Source of the DNA: a virus
DNA length: 64,000 bases
IMG/VR virus record: IMGVR_UViG_3300030104_002421
Span: 62,001 to 126,000 of that record
Reading direction: 5' to 3' (one strand)
Shown here: piece after piece, positions 34,669 to 44,038 of the stretch
How positions within the stretch are numbered: position 1 is the stretch's first letter
Layout of the letters: each line of letters starts with the position of its first letter
Made by a program: the position numbers and the translations under genes
The notes under the pieces: model-generated
What the model was told of the DNA's origin: nothing
Seen by the model: only the letters and a program-made list of their open reading frames with translations
Database searches by the model: none

Positions 34669-35159
34669 TAAAAGTTTTTGATAACAAAGTACCTTATCAT
34701 GTACAATCTGATGTATATAATTTTATTATCAATTCAACATTTGAGTTAAAAGGTTGGCAAGATAGAAACGATATTGAAAAGTTTGATTTACATAGTAAGT
34801 GGAGTATTGACGATATAAGAAACTCTAAACTTTATCCTTACATAGATAACATACAATCATTTGATAACTTTGATTATTGTATGGTCAATCTAACAAAACC
34901 TGGTGACCATTACTATACACATACACATGGCGAAGGTTCAAATATTGTATTATACTATGCTAATTTAGAATGGCAAGATGGTTGGGCAGGCGAAACATTA
35001 TTTTATGATGACCAAAGAAACTGTAAAATGGCATATGATTATGTACCAGGAAGATTATTAATGTTTGATGGTACAGAACCACATAGTATTCGTCCACAAT
35101 CATTTAGTGGACCTCAATATAGATTTACAGTATCAGTATTTTTTAAGGACAAAGCATGA
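34665..35159 (+). CDS. 2OG-Fe(II) oxygenase-like protein
   Basis: A 164-residue prolyl-hydroxylase-like protein. YTHTHGEGSNIVLYY has the metal histidines, GETLFYD the core strand, GRLLMFDGTEPHSI the distal histidine and YRFTVSVFF the arginine strand. It is placed between nrdA and nrdB. Overlaps nrdA by ATGA. Target unknown. Confidence 0.78.
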   Translation: MIKVFDNKVPYHVQSDVYNFIINSTFELKGWQDRNDIEKFDLHSKWSIDDIRNSKLYPYIDNIQSFDNFDYCMVNLTKPGDHYYTHTHGEGSNIVLYYANLEWQDGWAGETLFYDDQRNCKMAYDYVPGRLLMFDGTEPHSIRPQSFSGPQYRFTVSVFFKDKA

Positions 35160-35683
35160 TTACAGTTATTGAAAATAAATTTGAAAAAAGAGAAATGGAA
35201 CATCTTATTAATATCTATGAAAAGAATATTAATTTAAGACAAATAGACAAATACGGTACGGAAGTTATAAGTTGGTTTGATTTACCAGAAGAAATAGACG
35301 ATAATACTTTATTTGTATCCAGAATATTAACACAATATGCTCAGATAATTAATAACTATACTTACTTTACAGGTAAAAATGATTTGAAAGTAAGGTATAT
35401 ACATTTAGAAAAACACTACAATGGTAATGTTAAAGAATGGGATAATGAAAAAGCATGGAACAGATTAAACATACACATTCCATTAAACAAAGTATCTGGT
35501 GGTGCCTATAAATTTGTAGGTAGTACGGTTTATCCTAAACCAGGTTATGTTATAATGTTTGATGGACTAGAAAATTGGTGGTCAATTGATAGCGTGAACG
35601 AAGGAGAAAAACTATATAAACTAGTAATACAATATGAAAATGTTGACCCTAGTTTAGACTATGACGGTAAGGAGAATGAATGA
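35156..35683 (+). CDS. Degenerate oxygenase-like protein
   Basis: A 175-residue protein with the strand order of the preceding oxygenase (NRLNIHIPLNKVSGGAYKFVG, then YPKPGYVIMFDGLENWW). The distal histidine is replaced in ENWW and no HxD/HxH is seen near NIHIPL. It may be an inactive homologue or bind another ligand. It sits between nrdA and nrdB. Confidence 0.5.
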   Translation: MITVIENKFEKREMEHLINIYEKNINLRQIDKYGTEVISWFDLPEEIDDNTLFVSRILTQYAQIINNYTYFTGKNDLKVRYIHLEKHYNGNVKEWDNEKAWNRLNIHIPLNKVSGGAYKFVGSTVYPKPGYVIMFDGLENWWSIDSVNEGEKLYKLVIQYENVDPSLDYDGKENE

Positions 35684-36786
35684 GTAAGAGTGTCTATAAT
35701 AAAAATGCAAAAGTAGATTTCACTAAACAACCTATGTTTTTTGGTGAAGACAATGGAGTACAACGGTATGATACATTTAAGTATCCTGTTTTTGATAAAC
35801 TAACAGACCATCAATTAGGTTTGTTTTGGCGACCACAAGAAGTATCTTTACAAAAAGATAGAAATGATTGGGCAGAATTACGACCAGAACAAAAACATAT
35901 ATTTACAAGTAATTTAAGATATCAAACATTATTAGATAGTGTACAAGGGCGTGGTCCATGTTTAGCATTTTTACCTTTCTGTTCTTTACCAGAAATAGAA
36001 GGATGTATATTGGTATGGGACTTTATGGAATCTATACATTCCAGGTCTTATACATACATAATAAAAAATGTTTACAGTAATCCTGGTGAAGTTTTTGATG
36101 AGATATTAAAAGATAAGTATATCACAGAAAGAGCAGAAGCAGTTACAAAAACTTATGATGAATTAATTAATGACGGTCAAAGATGGGTACTTAATAGAGA
36201 AGGTGACCTAAAAGAAGTAAAAAGAAAACTTTGGCGTGCTTTAATTAATGTGAATATATTAGAAGGCATAAGATTTTATGTTTCATTTGCATGTACATTT
36301 TCTTTTGGTGAATTAAAACTCATGGAAGGAAGTGCAAAGATTATATCACTAATTGCAAGAGACGAAAGTCAACATCTTGCAGTAAGTCAACATATAATTA
36401 AAAACTATATGAAGAATGAAGGTGATAAGCAAATGTTACAAGTCATTAAAGAAGAAGAACAACATGTCATTCAAATGTATAAAGACGCTGTAGACCAAGA
36501 GAAAAGGTGGGCAGAATATCTATTTAAAGATGGTAGTATGATAGGTTTAAATACAAAATTATTATCTAACTATGTTGAATGGATTGCCAATAAACGAATG
36601 AGAGCAATAGGACTAAAACCATTATACGACCAACCTGCTAATCAAAATCCATTACCATGGACAGAGCATTGGTTAAATAGTAGAGGTCTTCAAAATGCTC
36701 CACAAGAAACGGAGATAGAAAGTTATGTTGTTGGTGGTATTAAACAAGATGTCGAAAAGGACAGTTTCAAAGGATTTGCATTATGA
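35680..36786 (+). CDS. nrdB: Ribonucleotide reductase class Ia small subunit NrdB
   Basis: A 368-residue NrdB. WRPQEVSLQKDRNDW, EGCILVWDFMESIHSRSYTYI (iron ligands with the radical tyrosine in SRSYT) and ARDESQHLAVSQHI (second iron motif) are present. It makes the tyrosyl radical used by NrdA. Overlaps the upstream gene and the following zinc ribbon by start/stop. Confidence 0.95.
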   Translation: MSKSVYNKNAKVDFTKQPMFFGEDNGVQRYDTFKYPVFDKLTDHQLGLFWRPQEVSLQKDRNDWAELRPEQKHIFTSNLRYQTLLDSVQGRGPCLAFLPFCSLPEIEGCILVWDFMESIHSRSYTYIIKNVYSNPGEVFDEILKDKYITERAEAVTKTYDELINDGQRWVLNREGDLKEVKRKLWRALINVNILEGIRFYVSFACTFSFGELKLMEGSAKIISLIARDESQHLAVSQHIIKNYMKNEGDKQMLQVIKEEEQHVIQMYKDAVDQEKRWAEYLFKDGSMIGLNTKLLSNYVEWIANKRMRAIGLKPLYDQPANQNPLPWTEHWLNSRGLQNAPQETEIESYVVGGIKQDVEKDSFKGFAL

Positions 36787-36929
36787 TAATTTGTGAGGAG
36801 TGTGAGGCAGAATTTAAGATAAAGGTACTAAATGAATTACCAGTAAAATTTTGTCCATGCTGTGGCGAAGCATTGCATAATGATGGTGAATGGGAAATAG
36901 ATGATGAAGACACAATCAGCGAAAGCTAA
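36783..36929 (+). CDS. 48-residue zinc-ribbon protein
   Basis: The ATG overlaps the nrdB stop (ATGA). MIICEECEAEF and FCPCCGEAL form two CxxC knuckles, the classic small zinc ribbon, followed by an acidic tail. It runs 29 bases into the next gene. Small Zn ribbons often accompany nucleic-acid enzymes; the role here is unknown. Confidence 0.65.
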   Translation: MIICEECEAEFKIKVLNELPVKFCPCCGEALHNDGEWEIDDEDTISES

Positions 36930-37233
36930 AGGTAGACGATTACAACAATGGTTTAGAGACTTACTTATAGAAACTTTAGGTATTCATCCTGAAGATATTG
37001 AAAGTAGGTCTATGGGTGCAGGCGGCGAAGACTTAATAATGGCAAGAGCGGCAAGAGAAAAGATACCTGTAAGTATTGAATGTAAGAACCAAGAGAAGAT
37101 TAATATTTGGGAATCATATAAACAAGCAGAGCAAAATTCTGGTAAGTATGAACCTATAGTTGTATTCTCAAAAAATAATCACCCTAAATTAGTTTGTGTA
37201 AGTGCAGAATATTTTGTGAAGTTACATAAATGA
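36901..37233 (+). CDS. PD-(D/E)xK nuclease-like protein
   Basis: A 110-residue protein. SRSMGAGGEDLIMA gives the acidic residue and VSIECKNQEKINIWE the ExK pair of a PD-(D/E)xK nuclease, with a Q-containing helix (SYKQAEQNS). Size and layout resemble small archaeal/phage Holliday-junction or restriction-type nucleases. It could process recombination intermediates. Confidence 0.7.
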   Translation: MMKTQSAKAKGRRLQQWFRDLLIETLGIHPEDIESRSMGAGGEDLIMARAAREKIPVSIECKNQEKINIWESYKQAEQNSGKYEPIVVFSKNNHPKLVCVSAEYFVKLHK

Positions 37234-37880
37234 TACTAACAGGTGTAGATAGCAACCACGAGGATATACTTGACTGGTGGATAAAAAATGCAAAGAAATT
37301 CGTAAAGAACGAAACAATAGGTGTTTGGGATTTTGGTATTACACCTATGACAAGAAGTATTATCGAAAATAATCATCCTGATATTTGGTTATCAAAACCA
37401 TTAGAAAAACATAAAACATCAGGTTGGTTCTACAAATTACACGCTGTTATAGAAGCACCTGAAAAAAGAGTTGCATGGTTAGATGTAGATTGCGAAATAT
37501 TAACTGATATATCAGATGTATTTGATTTAGTAAAACCTGATACAATAGGTCTTACTAGAGATTGGGTAAGAGACGATTGGTGGGCAACAGGTGTGATTGT
37601 AGTAAATGATAGACCATCTTTGTTAGAAACATGGAATAATAGATTAAACAAAGGTGATGGTATAAGAGGTGACCAAGAGGCATTGAAAGATTTAGTAGGA
37701 AGACACACCCACCCACAGATAACAGAATTACCACAAGAATATCAATGGTTGAGAATATCGCTAAATAAAGGCAGAAATAGTCCAGATAAAAAAGTTATAC
37801 ATTGGACAGGACCTAAAGGCAAAAAATTTATAAGAGAACATTTACAACATGGAAGAAAGTACACAGGACAACAAGTATGA
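37230..37880 (+). CDS. Glycosyltransferase-like protein (GT8-like)
   Basis: A 216-residue GT-A-type protein. VAWLDVDCEIL (81-91) holds the DxD motif, and TRDWVRDDWWATGVIVVND and VIHWTGPKGKK match the later part of GT8-type transferases. It likely moves a sugar from a nucleotide donor. It opens the 37-45 kb island. Acceptor unknown. Confidence 0.65.
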   Translation: MILTGVDSNHEDILDWWIKNAKKFVKNETIGVWDFGITPMTRSIIENNHPDIWLSKPLEKHKTSGWFYKLHAVIEAPEKRVAWLDVDCEILTDISDVFDLVKPDTIGLTRDWVRDDWWATGVIVVNDRPSLLETWNNRLNKGDGIRGDQEALKDLVGRHTHPQITELPQEYQWLRISLNKGRNSPDKKVIHWTGPKGKKFIREHLQHGRKYTGQQV

Positions 37881-38965
37881 TAAAAGATAATACGATATCT
37901 ATTTTGACACCAACAAGAAACAGACCAAACAATTGTGAAAGATTTATAAAATCAATTTACAACACAGCAAAAAATCCAGGCAATATTGAATTACATTTTT
38001 ATGTTGATAATGATGACCCAAGTTTAGAGGCATATAAGTCTTTAGCAAAACATTGTTATGAAGAATATAATAAATTTTATAAATGTGAGTTTGAGTTTGG
38101 TGAGCCAATGTCAGTTTCACAATCATGGAATATTATTGCAACCAAGTCAACAAGTTATCTTTTGATTATGGGTAATGATGATTTAATTTATAGAACACCT
38201 GAATGGGATACAAGACTTATACAAAACTTAGCAATAAAATATAAACAAGACCCATTATGGGTATCATGGTTTAATGATGGCATAAATGCTGATAGACATT
38301 GTGCCTTTCCTATTATTAGTAGAGAATGGTATGATACAGTAGGATATTTTGCACCAGGTTGTTTTAACTTTGGTTACAATGATACATGGGTTTTTGATAT
38401 TGCAAAAAGATTAGATAGAACACATTATATACCTGATATATTAGTTGAACATATGCATTTCTCAAAAGGTAAAAGTGATATGGACGATACATATGCTCGT
38501 AATAGAACACAATCAAAAGGCAATCTATATGCAATTGATAAAGGTATATTCTTCCGTGCTGACATGGTAAAAAGACGAGAAGAAGAAGCCGCAAATGTAC
38601 AAAAATTAATTGATAAACTTGAAGGTCCTAATTTAATTGCAAAAGAGATAGAAGAAATAAATGAATATGAATTAGAATGGGTATATAAATTAAATAAAGA
38701 ATGGTCAGGTGCAAGTCATAAGTTAAAAGAAGACCCATTACCAGAACAAACAAAACAATTTAAGGAGTTATGTGAAAGTATTAAAATGCATGGCATGAAA
38801 TATCCTATATTGATTGATAGTCAAAATAGAGTATTACGAGGCAATCAACGAGTATGGTATGCTATTGATAATGGTTTAAAATGTATAAGTTGTTATAGAA
38901 TTAGAGATAGTGAGATTGATAAGTGGATACAAAAGACATACATAAATAGAGAAGAATATCCATGA
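37877..38965 (+). CDS. GT2 glycosyltransferase fused to a ParB-like domain
   Basis: A 362-residue two-domain protein. Residues ~1-240 are a family 2 glycosyltransferase (SILTPTRNRP at the start, FYVDNDDPS, LLIMGNDDLIY as the DxD-like site, and a conserved GYFAPGCFNFGYNDTW). Residues ~290-350 resemble a ParB/Srx-type domain (FKELCESIKMHGMKYPILID, RVLRGNQRVWYA). The combination is unusual. The ParB part could be an NTP-dependent module or a DNA-contact domain. Confidence 0.7.
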   Translation: MIKDNTISILTPTRNRPNNCERFIKSIYNTAKNPGNIELHFYVDNDDPSLEAYKSLAKHCYEEYNKFYKCEFEFGEPMSVSQSWNIIATKSTSYLLIMGNDDLIYRTPEWDTRLIQNLAIKYKQDPLWVSWFNDGINADRHCAFPIISREWYDTVGYFAPGCFNFGYNDTWVFDIAKRLDRTHYIPDILVEHMHFSKGKSDMDDTYARNRTQSKGNLYAIDKGIFFRADMVKRREEEAANVQKLIDKLEGPNLIAKEIEEINEYELEWVYKLNKEWSGASHKLKEDPLPEQTKQFKELCESIKMHGMKYPILIDSQNRVLRGNQRVWYAIDNGLKCISCYRIRDSEIDKWIQKTYINREEYP

Positions 38966-39672
38966 AATATGCTATCTATAGAATACACTACGGACTAGAC
39001 CACCTAGGTAAATCATTAGATAGTATTGTTAATCATGTTGACAAAATATTCGTCTTTTGGTCTAAACAACCTTGGTATAAAGAATGTAAAAATCTACCAC
39101 CTATGAATGAGAATGTTGGAGAATTTTGTAAGAAGTATAGTAAAGTTACAGTATTTGAAAGAGAGTATGACCAACCAGACAATCAATTTAAAAAAATGTA
39201 TGATGAGATATGTGCATATTATCCTAGACCTCATCAAGTCTTAATGATGGAACCTGATATGGTTTGGGGTGATGAGATAAAAGAAATTTGGAATATAAAA
39301 GAAAAAGAAATGTCTTTTTATCAAATAGAGTTTTGGAAAACAGACGAATGGTATATCAAAAGAAATAGACAAGGTCCTACCTTGTGGAATGGAGCGCCTG
39401 ATAGAACACAAAAAGGGTGTTGGAATACAAGAGATTTAGCACACTCAACAATCAGGTGTTATAACTATGGTTTCTGTTTATCAAAAGAAGTCATGTTATA
39501 CAAACATGAAGTGGCAATACAATCATCTAAATATTATAGAGATAGTCAACCAAGTGTTGAATGGTATGAAAAGAAATGGCTAAATTGGACACCAGAGACG
39601 GAAGATTTAGAAATATCAGAAAACTATAAACATTATATAAAGAGAGCAGAACCATGGCATTACCCAAAATAA
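38962..39672 (+). CDS. Glycosyltransferase-like protein
   Basis: A 236-residue GT-A-like protein: an N-terminal HYGLDHLGKSLDSIVNHVDK, then VLMMEPDMVWGDEI as a DxD-like segment and a Tyr/Trp-rich C-terminus. It overlaps both neighbours. Donor and acceptor are unknown. Confidence 0.55.
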   Translation: MKYAIYRIHYGLDHLGKSLDSIVNHVDKIFVFWSKQPWYKECKNLPPMNENVGEFCKKYSKVTVFEREYDQPDNQFKKMYDEICAYYPRPHQVLMMEPDMVWGDEIKEIWNIKEKEMSFYQIEFWKTDEWYIKRNRQGPTLWNGAPDRTQKGCWNTRDLAHSTIRCYNYGFCLSKEVMLYKHEVAIQSSKYYRDSQPSVEWYEKKWLNWTPETEDLEISENYKHYIKRAEPWHYPK

Positions 39673-41015
39673 GAGATTACGAACCAGTTAGAGTTTTTTA
39701 TGGTAAAGGTTATGAAATAGGTCTTTACAAAAATGATAAAGAATATATCATGTACAGACATGCTGCTCGTGGTAAAGTAAAAAACTTTGTAAAGAATTAT
39801 GAATACATTGATAATAATGATGTATCACACCTACGACCAATAACACCAGAAATTGGCGAACAGATATTACAAAGAGTAGAAAAAGGTATGAAGTATAGTA
39901 ATATCTATATCTTCTATGATGAGACACCTAGAGAAACAGAATTAGAACACGAACCAAGCGAAGAAGAACACAAATTTACCTCTACAGGTATTAAGTGGTG
40001 GCGTCACCAAGAAGCAATGATGAATTACAAAAATGGTGACCCTAACACAGTTATTTCTACACACATAAGTCCAGAAGGTGCATGTAATCTTAAATGCCCT
40101 TATTGTAGTGTAACCTATAGAGATACACATAGTCGTATAGACATGGACACAATTAAAGACTATGTAACAAAATTGAAAACGAGAGGATTGAAAGCAGTAA
40201 TATTAACCGGTGGTGGTGAACCTACTGCTTACAAACATTTTAATGATTTAGTAAGATGGTTATATGGAGAAGGATTACAAGTTGCATTGATTAGTAATGG
40301 TAGTAAAGCATATTGGAGAAAAATTGATGAAGATGTTTGTAAAATGTTCACATGGGTTAGAATATCTATTAATGTGTTTTTTGATTGGGAAAACAGAATA
40401 GGACTACCACTAGAAAAATTTGATATGTCTAAAACTATGATAGGTAATTCTATGGTCTATACAGTTGAACATGAAGCGTCAGACGAAGTAATGGCAGATA
40501 GAGTTGGTCTATTAAATAAAGTATCAAAAGTAGCAGACGCTTGTGGCAGTAAATATATTAGACTATTACCTAATTGTTTATTACAACAAGAAAATTTAAT
40601 TAGACAACATAGAAGTTTAGATAATGTATTGAAACAAGTAAAAGATAAAAGATTTTTTCATCAATACAAAATACATGGCGCTCCTTCACAAAGCACATGC
40701 CATCAAAGTTATTTTAGACCGTATCTTTCTGAGGAGATACATAAAGAAACAGGTAAACCTGGTACAGTTTATCCTTGTGATAGTGTAGTTTTAAATGATA
40801 ACTATGAACATTTCCATGAAAGATATCAATTATGTCATGCCTCAGATGTACTAGACTATATGGATAAAAAAGTAAAACATAAATTTGACGCTCACAAAGA
40901 TTGTGCAGGTTGTGTCTTTACAAACAATGTTAATCAATTAGATGATTTTATTAATGGCAAATTGGATAGATTTGCAGAATTTGGAGAACCACTTGAACAT
41001 GAAAACTTTATTTAA
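39654..41015 (+). CDS. Radical SAM enzyme
   Basis: A 453-residue radical SAM protein with CNLKCPYC (C144, C148, C151), the [4Fe-4S] CxxxCxxC motif, then AVILTGGGEPTAY (the GGE motif) and LISNGS. The C-terminal part has cysteines (YPCDSV, CAGCVF) that could hold an auxiliary cluster (SPASM-like). The N-terminal 130 residues are an extra domain. It sits between glycosyltransferases and a methyltransferase. Substrate unknown. Confidence 0.85.
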   Translation: MALPKIRDYEPVRVFYGKGYEIGLYKNDKEYIMYRHAARGKVKNFVKNYEYIDNNDVSHLRPITPEIGEQILQRVEKGMKYSNIYIFYDETPRETELEHEPSEEEHKFTSTGIKWWRHQEAMMNYKNGDPNTVISTHISPEGACNLKCPYCSVTYRDTHSRIDMDTIKDYVTKLKTRGLKAVILTGGGEPTAYKHFNDLVRWLYGEGLQVALISNGSKAYWRKIDEDVCKMFTWVRISINVFFDWENRIGLPLEKFDMSKTMIGNSMVYTVEHEASDEVMADRVGLLNKVSKVADACGSKYIRLLPNCLLQQENLIRQHRSLDNVLKQVKDKRFFHQYKIHGAPSQSTCHQSYFRPYLSEEIHKETGKPGTVYPCDSVVLNDNYEHFHERYQLCHASDVLDYMDKKVKHKFDAHKDCAGCVFTNNVNQLDDFINGKLDRFAEFGEPLEHENFI

Positions 41016-41658
41016 CGAGAACGAATACTTTAACGAAGACTACTACGAAAGAGGCGCAGAAACAGGTAAGTCTTTATACTCACATTATAGATGGATGCCA
41101 GAATTGACCATACCTATGGCACATCATATTGTATTATATACAAAACTATTACCCAAAGAAAAAATATTAGACTTTGGTTGTGCTAAAGGTTTTACTGTAA
41201 AAGCATTAAGACTATTAGGTTACAAGGCATTTGGTGTTGATGTATCTGAATATGCAGTAAATCAAATAGAAGAAAAGACAAGAAAATGGTGTGGTGTTAT
41301 AGAACCACAAGACGCTTTAGTTTGTGCTGAAGGTGGGTATGACTGGATACTATGTAAAGATATATTAGAACATATACCTTATGATAAGATTGATAAACAA
41401 TTAAAGGTTTTATATAATGGTGGTAAAAAATTAATGGCAATGATACCACTAGGTGATGGTGAGAAGTATGTTATTGATAGTTATGAATTAGATAAATCAC
41501 ATTTTATAAGAGAGAATATAGAATGGTGGGGTAAAAAGTTTGAAGACGCCGGTTGGCGAATAGATATGGCAACACATGATATGGGACCATTTAAGAAAAA
41601 CTGGCAATTTGCACCAGAAGGCAATGCCTTAATTATAGCAAGCAGACTTGGAGATTAA
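40999..41658 (+). CDS. SAM-dependent methyltransferase
   Basis: A 219-residue class I methyltransferase with motif I ILDFGCAKGF, FGVDVSEYAV as the acidic loop and DWILCKDILEHI as motif IV region. The start at 40999 is preferred: GGAG precedes it, and the upstream frame lies inside the radical SAM gene. It probably acts on a sugar or cofactor of the same island. Confidence 0.75.
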   Translation: MKTLFNENEYFNEDYYERGAETGKSLYSHYRWMPELTIPMAHHIVLYTKLLPKEKILDFGCAKGFTVKALRLLGYKAFGVDVSEYAVNQIEEKTRKWCGVIEPQDALVCAEGGYDWILCKDILEHIPYDKIDKQLKVLYNGGKKLMAMIPLGDGEKYVIDSYELDKSHFIRENIEWWGKKFEDAGWRIDMATHDMGPFKKNWQFAPEGNALIIASRLGD

Positions 41659-41659
41659 T

Positions 41660-42406
41660 ATGAACGAAATACAAACTATATCTAACTGGATAAAAGACTA
41701 CGCCACTAAAGCCAAAAAAACAACATTAGTTGTAGGTGTATCAGGTGGTATAGATAGTGCCGTGGTATCAACCTTATGTGCAAAAACAGGACTTAAAACT
41801 ATACCTATGGTCATGTCAATTGGCAACAAAGACATATTAGGTTTAGAACATGCCTGGTGGTTAGATGAAAACTTTCCTAACATTAGTAGAAGAATTATCA
41901 ACATGGAAAAAATATTCCATGAATTTGAAAAAGCAAGTATGTATATTAATGCTGCCAATAAATTGGCATTTGCCAATACAAAAGCAAGATTACGAATGAC
42001 TATGTTATATCAAATGGCACAATCTGAAAATGGTCTTGTGGTGGGTACAGGAAATAAAGTAGAAGATTTTGGTGTAGGTTTCTATACAAAATATGGTGAT
42101 GGTGGTGTAGATATATCACCTATTGCAGATTTCTATAAGAGTGAAGTCAGACAAATGGGTGTAGAGTTAGGTGTATTAGAAAAGATTATAGAAGCAAAAC
42201 CTACAGATGGTTTATGGGAAGATGGTAGAACAGACGAAGACCAATTAGGTATGAGTTATGAAGAAATAGAAAAGGCAATGAAACAAGATGAAACCCATAC
42301 AATCGTTACAATAAAAAAAGATATTAATAAGTTGAATACATATAGAGAAATAAGAAAAGCGAATTTACATAAAATGGTACCAATACCGGTATACAGGAGG
42401 AAATAA
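41660..42406 (+). CDS. NAD synthetase (NadE-like)
   Basis: A 248-residue PP-loop ATPase. VGVSGGIDSAVV (SGGIDS 28-33) and GTGNKVEDFGVGFYTKYGDGG, ISPIADFYKSEVRQM and PTDGLWEDGRTDEDQLG follow the NH3-dependent NAD+ synthetase pattern. GGAG is 6 bases from the ATG at 41660. It would convert nicotinate adenine dinucleotide to NAD+, possibly for the dehydrogenase next door or to replace NAD+ lost during infection. Confidence 0.82.
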   Translation: MNEIQTISNWIKDYATKAKKTTLVVGVSGGIDSAVVSTLCAKTGLKTIPMVMSIGNKDILGLEHAWWLDENFPNISRRIINMEKIFHEFEKASMYINAANKLAFANTKARLRMTMLYQMAQSENGLVVGTGNKVEDFGVGFYTKYGDGGVDISPIADFYKSEVRQMGVELGVLEKIIEAKPTDGLWEDGRTDEDQLGMSYEEIEKAMKQDETHTIVTIKKDINKLNTYREIRKANLHKMVPIPVYRRK

Positions 42407-43569
42407 TGAAAGTAGGATTTATAGGTTTAGGTAAACTTGGCAGAGACGCTGCTGAAGTGTTAGCTGAAAAACATGATGTTGTAGGATATGATTTAGATAT
42501 TTTAAATATAGATACAACAGTTACCAAAGCAACACAATTAAAATATGCTTGTGAAAATAGAGACATAGTTTTAGTTGCAGTACAAACGCCACATCATCCT
42601 GATTATGATGGTAAAGAACCTACAAGTCATTTGCCACCTAAAGATTTTGATTATTCACATATTACTAAAGCAGTAAAAGATGTAGATGATTGTATAGATG
42701 AAGGTACATTGATTGCAGTTATATCAACAATGTTACCTGGTACAGTAAGACGAGAAATAGAACCATTAGTTAAAAGAGGAAAGTTTATATACAATCCTTA
42801 TTTGATTGCTCAAGGTACTGTAAAGTGGGACATGAAAAATCCTGAAATGATTATGATAGGTACAGAAAATGGTTATAAGAGTAGAGAAGTAAAAGCATTA
42901 AGAGACTTATACGACCCTATACTAGAAAAAGAAAATACAAGATATGAAATAGGTACATGGGAAGAAATAGAAGCATTGAAAGTTTTTTATAATACTTTTA
43001 TTTCTACTAAACTTGCATTGGTTAATATGATACAAGATGTGGCAGAAAATATAGGTCATATGAATGTAGATGTGGTAACAAATGCATTAAAAGATAGTAC
43101 ACAAAGAATTATGGGACCTAGTTATATGAAAGCAGGTTTTGGTGATGGTGGTGGTTGCCATCCTAGAGATAATATTGCTTTACGAGTATTGAACGAAAGA
43201 TATAAATTAGGTTATGATTTGTTTGATAGTATTATGAAAGCAAGAGAAGAACAAGCGGCAAACATGGCAAGATATTGTTTGAAGTATCAAATGCCTGTAG
43301 TAATTTTAGGTAAAGCATTTAAACCTGGTATTGACCAAACAGCAGGAAGTCCTTCTATGTTAGTTGGTTGGTATATTGAAAAACTAGGTAGTCAAAAAGT
43401 TTACTATGATAAAATACCAGACGGCAAAGCATATACTATTCTTATACACGATAAAGGTTTAATACCTGAAACATGGGATAATCCTGGTAGTTGTATTATA
43501 GACCCTTATAGAGAATTAGGACCTGTAAAAAATCATACGGTGAAACACTATGGTAACACAAACAGATAG
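42406..43569 (+). CDS. Nucleotide-sugar dehydrogenase (UDP-glucose/GDP-mannose type)
   Basis: A 387-residue dehydrogenase. GFIGLGKLG (4-12) is the NAD-binding loop, STMLPGTV the substrate-loop strand, GDGGGCHPRDN carries the catalytic Cys251, and LGKAFKPGIDQTAGSPS the C-terminal binding domain. It oxidises a nucleotide sugar to the uronic acid with two NAD+. The gene starts with the previous stop (ATGA). Confidence 0.85.
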   Translation: MKVGFIGLGKLGRDAAEVLAEKHDVVGYDLDILNIDTTVTKATQLKYACENRDIVLVAVQTPHHPDYDGKEPTSHLPPKDFDYSHITKAVKDVDDCIDEGTLIAVISTMLPGTVRREIEPLVKRGKFIYNPYLIAQGTVKWDMKNPEMIMIGTENGYKSREVKALRDLYDPILEKENTRYEIGTWEEIEALKVFYNTFISTKLALVNMIQDVAENIGHMNVDVVTNALKDSTQRIMGPSYMKAGFGDGGGCHPRDNIALRVLNERYKLGYDLFDSIMKAREEQAANMARYCLKYQMPVVILGKAFKPGIDQTAGSPSMLVGWYIEKLGSQKVYYDKIPDGKAYTILIHDKGLIPETWDNPGSCIIDPYRELGPVKNHTVKHYGNTNR

Positions 43570-44038
43570 AAGACTTGGTACAAATGTACTAGTGCAAGTA
43601 GTTAATCTGTGGCAAACAATACCACAAGACATTGTAAATTCACAAAGAGGTATACAAGAAGCATATAATGCCTATATTGAATATCTAAATGTACGATTGA
43701 ATATGGTACGAGATAGAGAGTGGAAGGTAAATCTTTCTATAGAACAACATGGCGAGACGGAAGATAGATGGTTAAATCAACCATTCTTTCAAATTAAACC
43801 AGGTGATACACAAAGAAAATTTATACCAGCAGATGAATTAAAGTCATATGATAGAATTGTTATCTGTGGGTTGTGGTTAAAAGAACAAGTATTAGACGAG
43901 TTCTTAAAGATAAAAAAAGTCAATGTTAATACTTTCATTGCACCAACACTATGTTTTCCACAAAAGTGGGGATATGATAAACATGTTGAGAAACATTTTC
44001 ATCAACGAGTGTTGGCAAACGATTACATGTACCTATGA
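43550..44038 (+). CDS. Unknown protein in the sugar island
   Basis: A 162-residue protein overlapping the dehydrogenase by 20 bases. Middle segment FQIKPGDTQRKFIPADEL and ICGLWLKEQVLDEFL suggest an alpha/beta fold. I do not recognise a family. Confidence 0.5.
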   Translation: MVTQTDRRLGTNVLVQVVNLWQTIPQDIVNSQRGIQEAYNAYIEYLNVRLNMVRDREWKVNLSIEQHGETEDRWLNQPFFQIKPGDTQRKFIPADELKSYDRIVICGLWLKEQVLDEFLKIKKVNVNTFIAPTLCFPQKWGYDKHVEKHFHQRVLANDYMYL

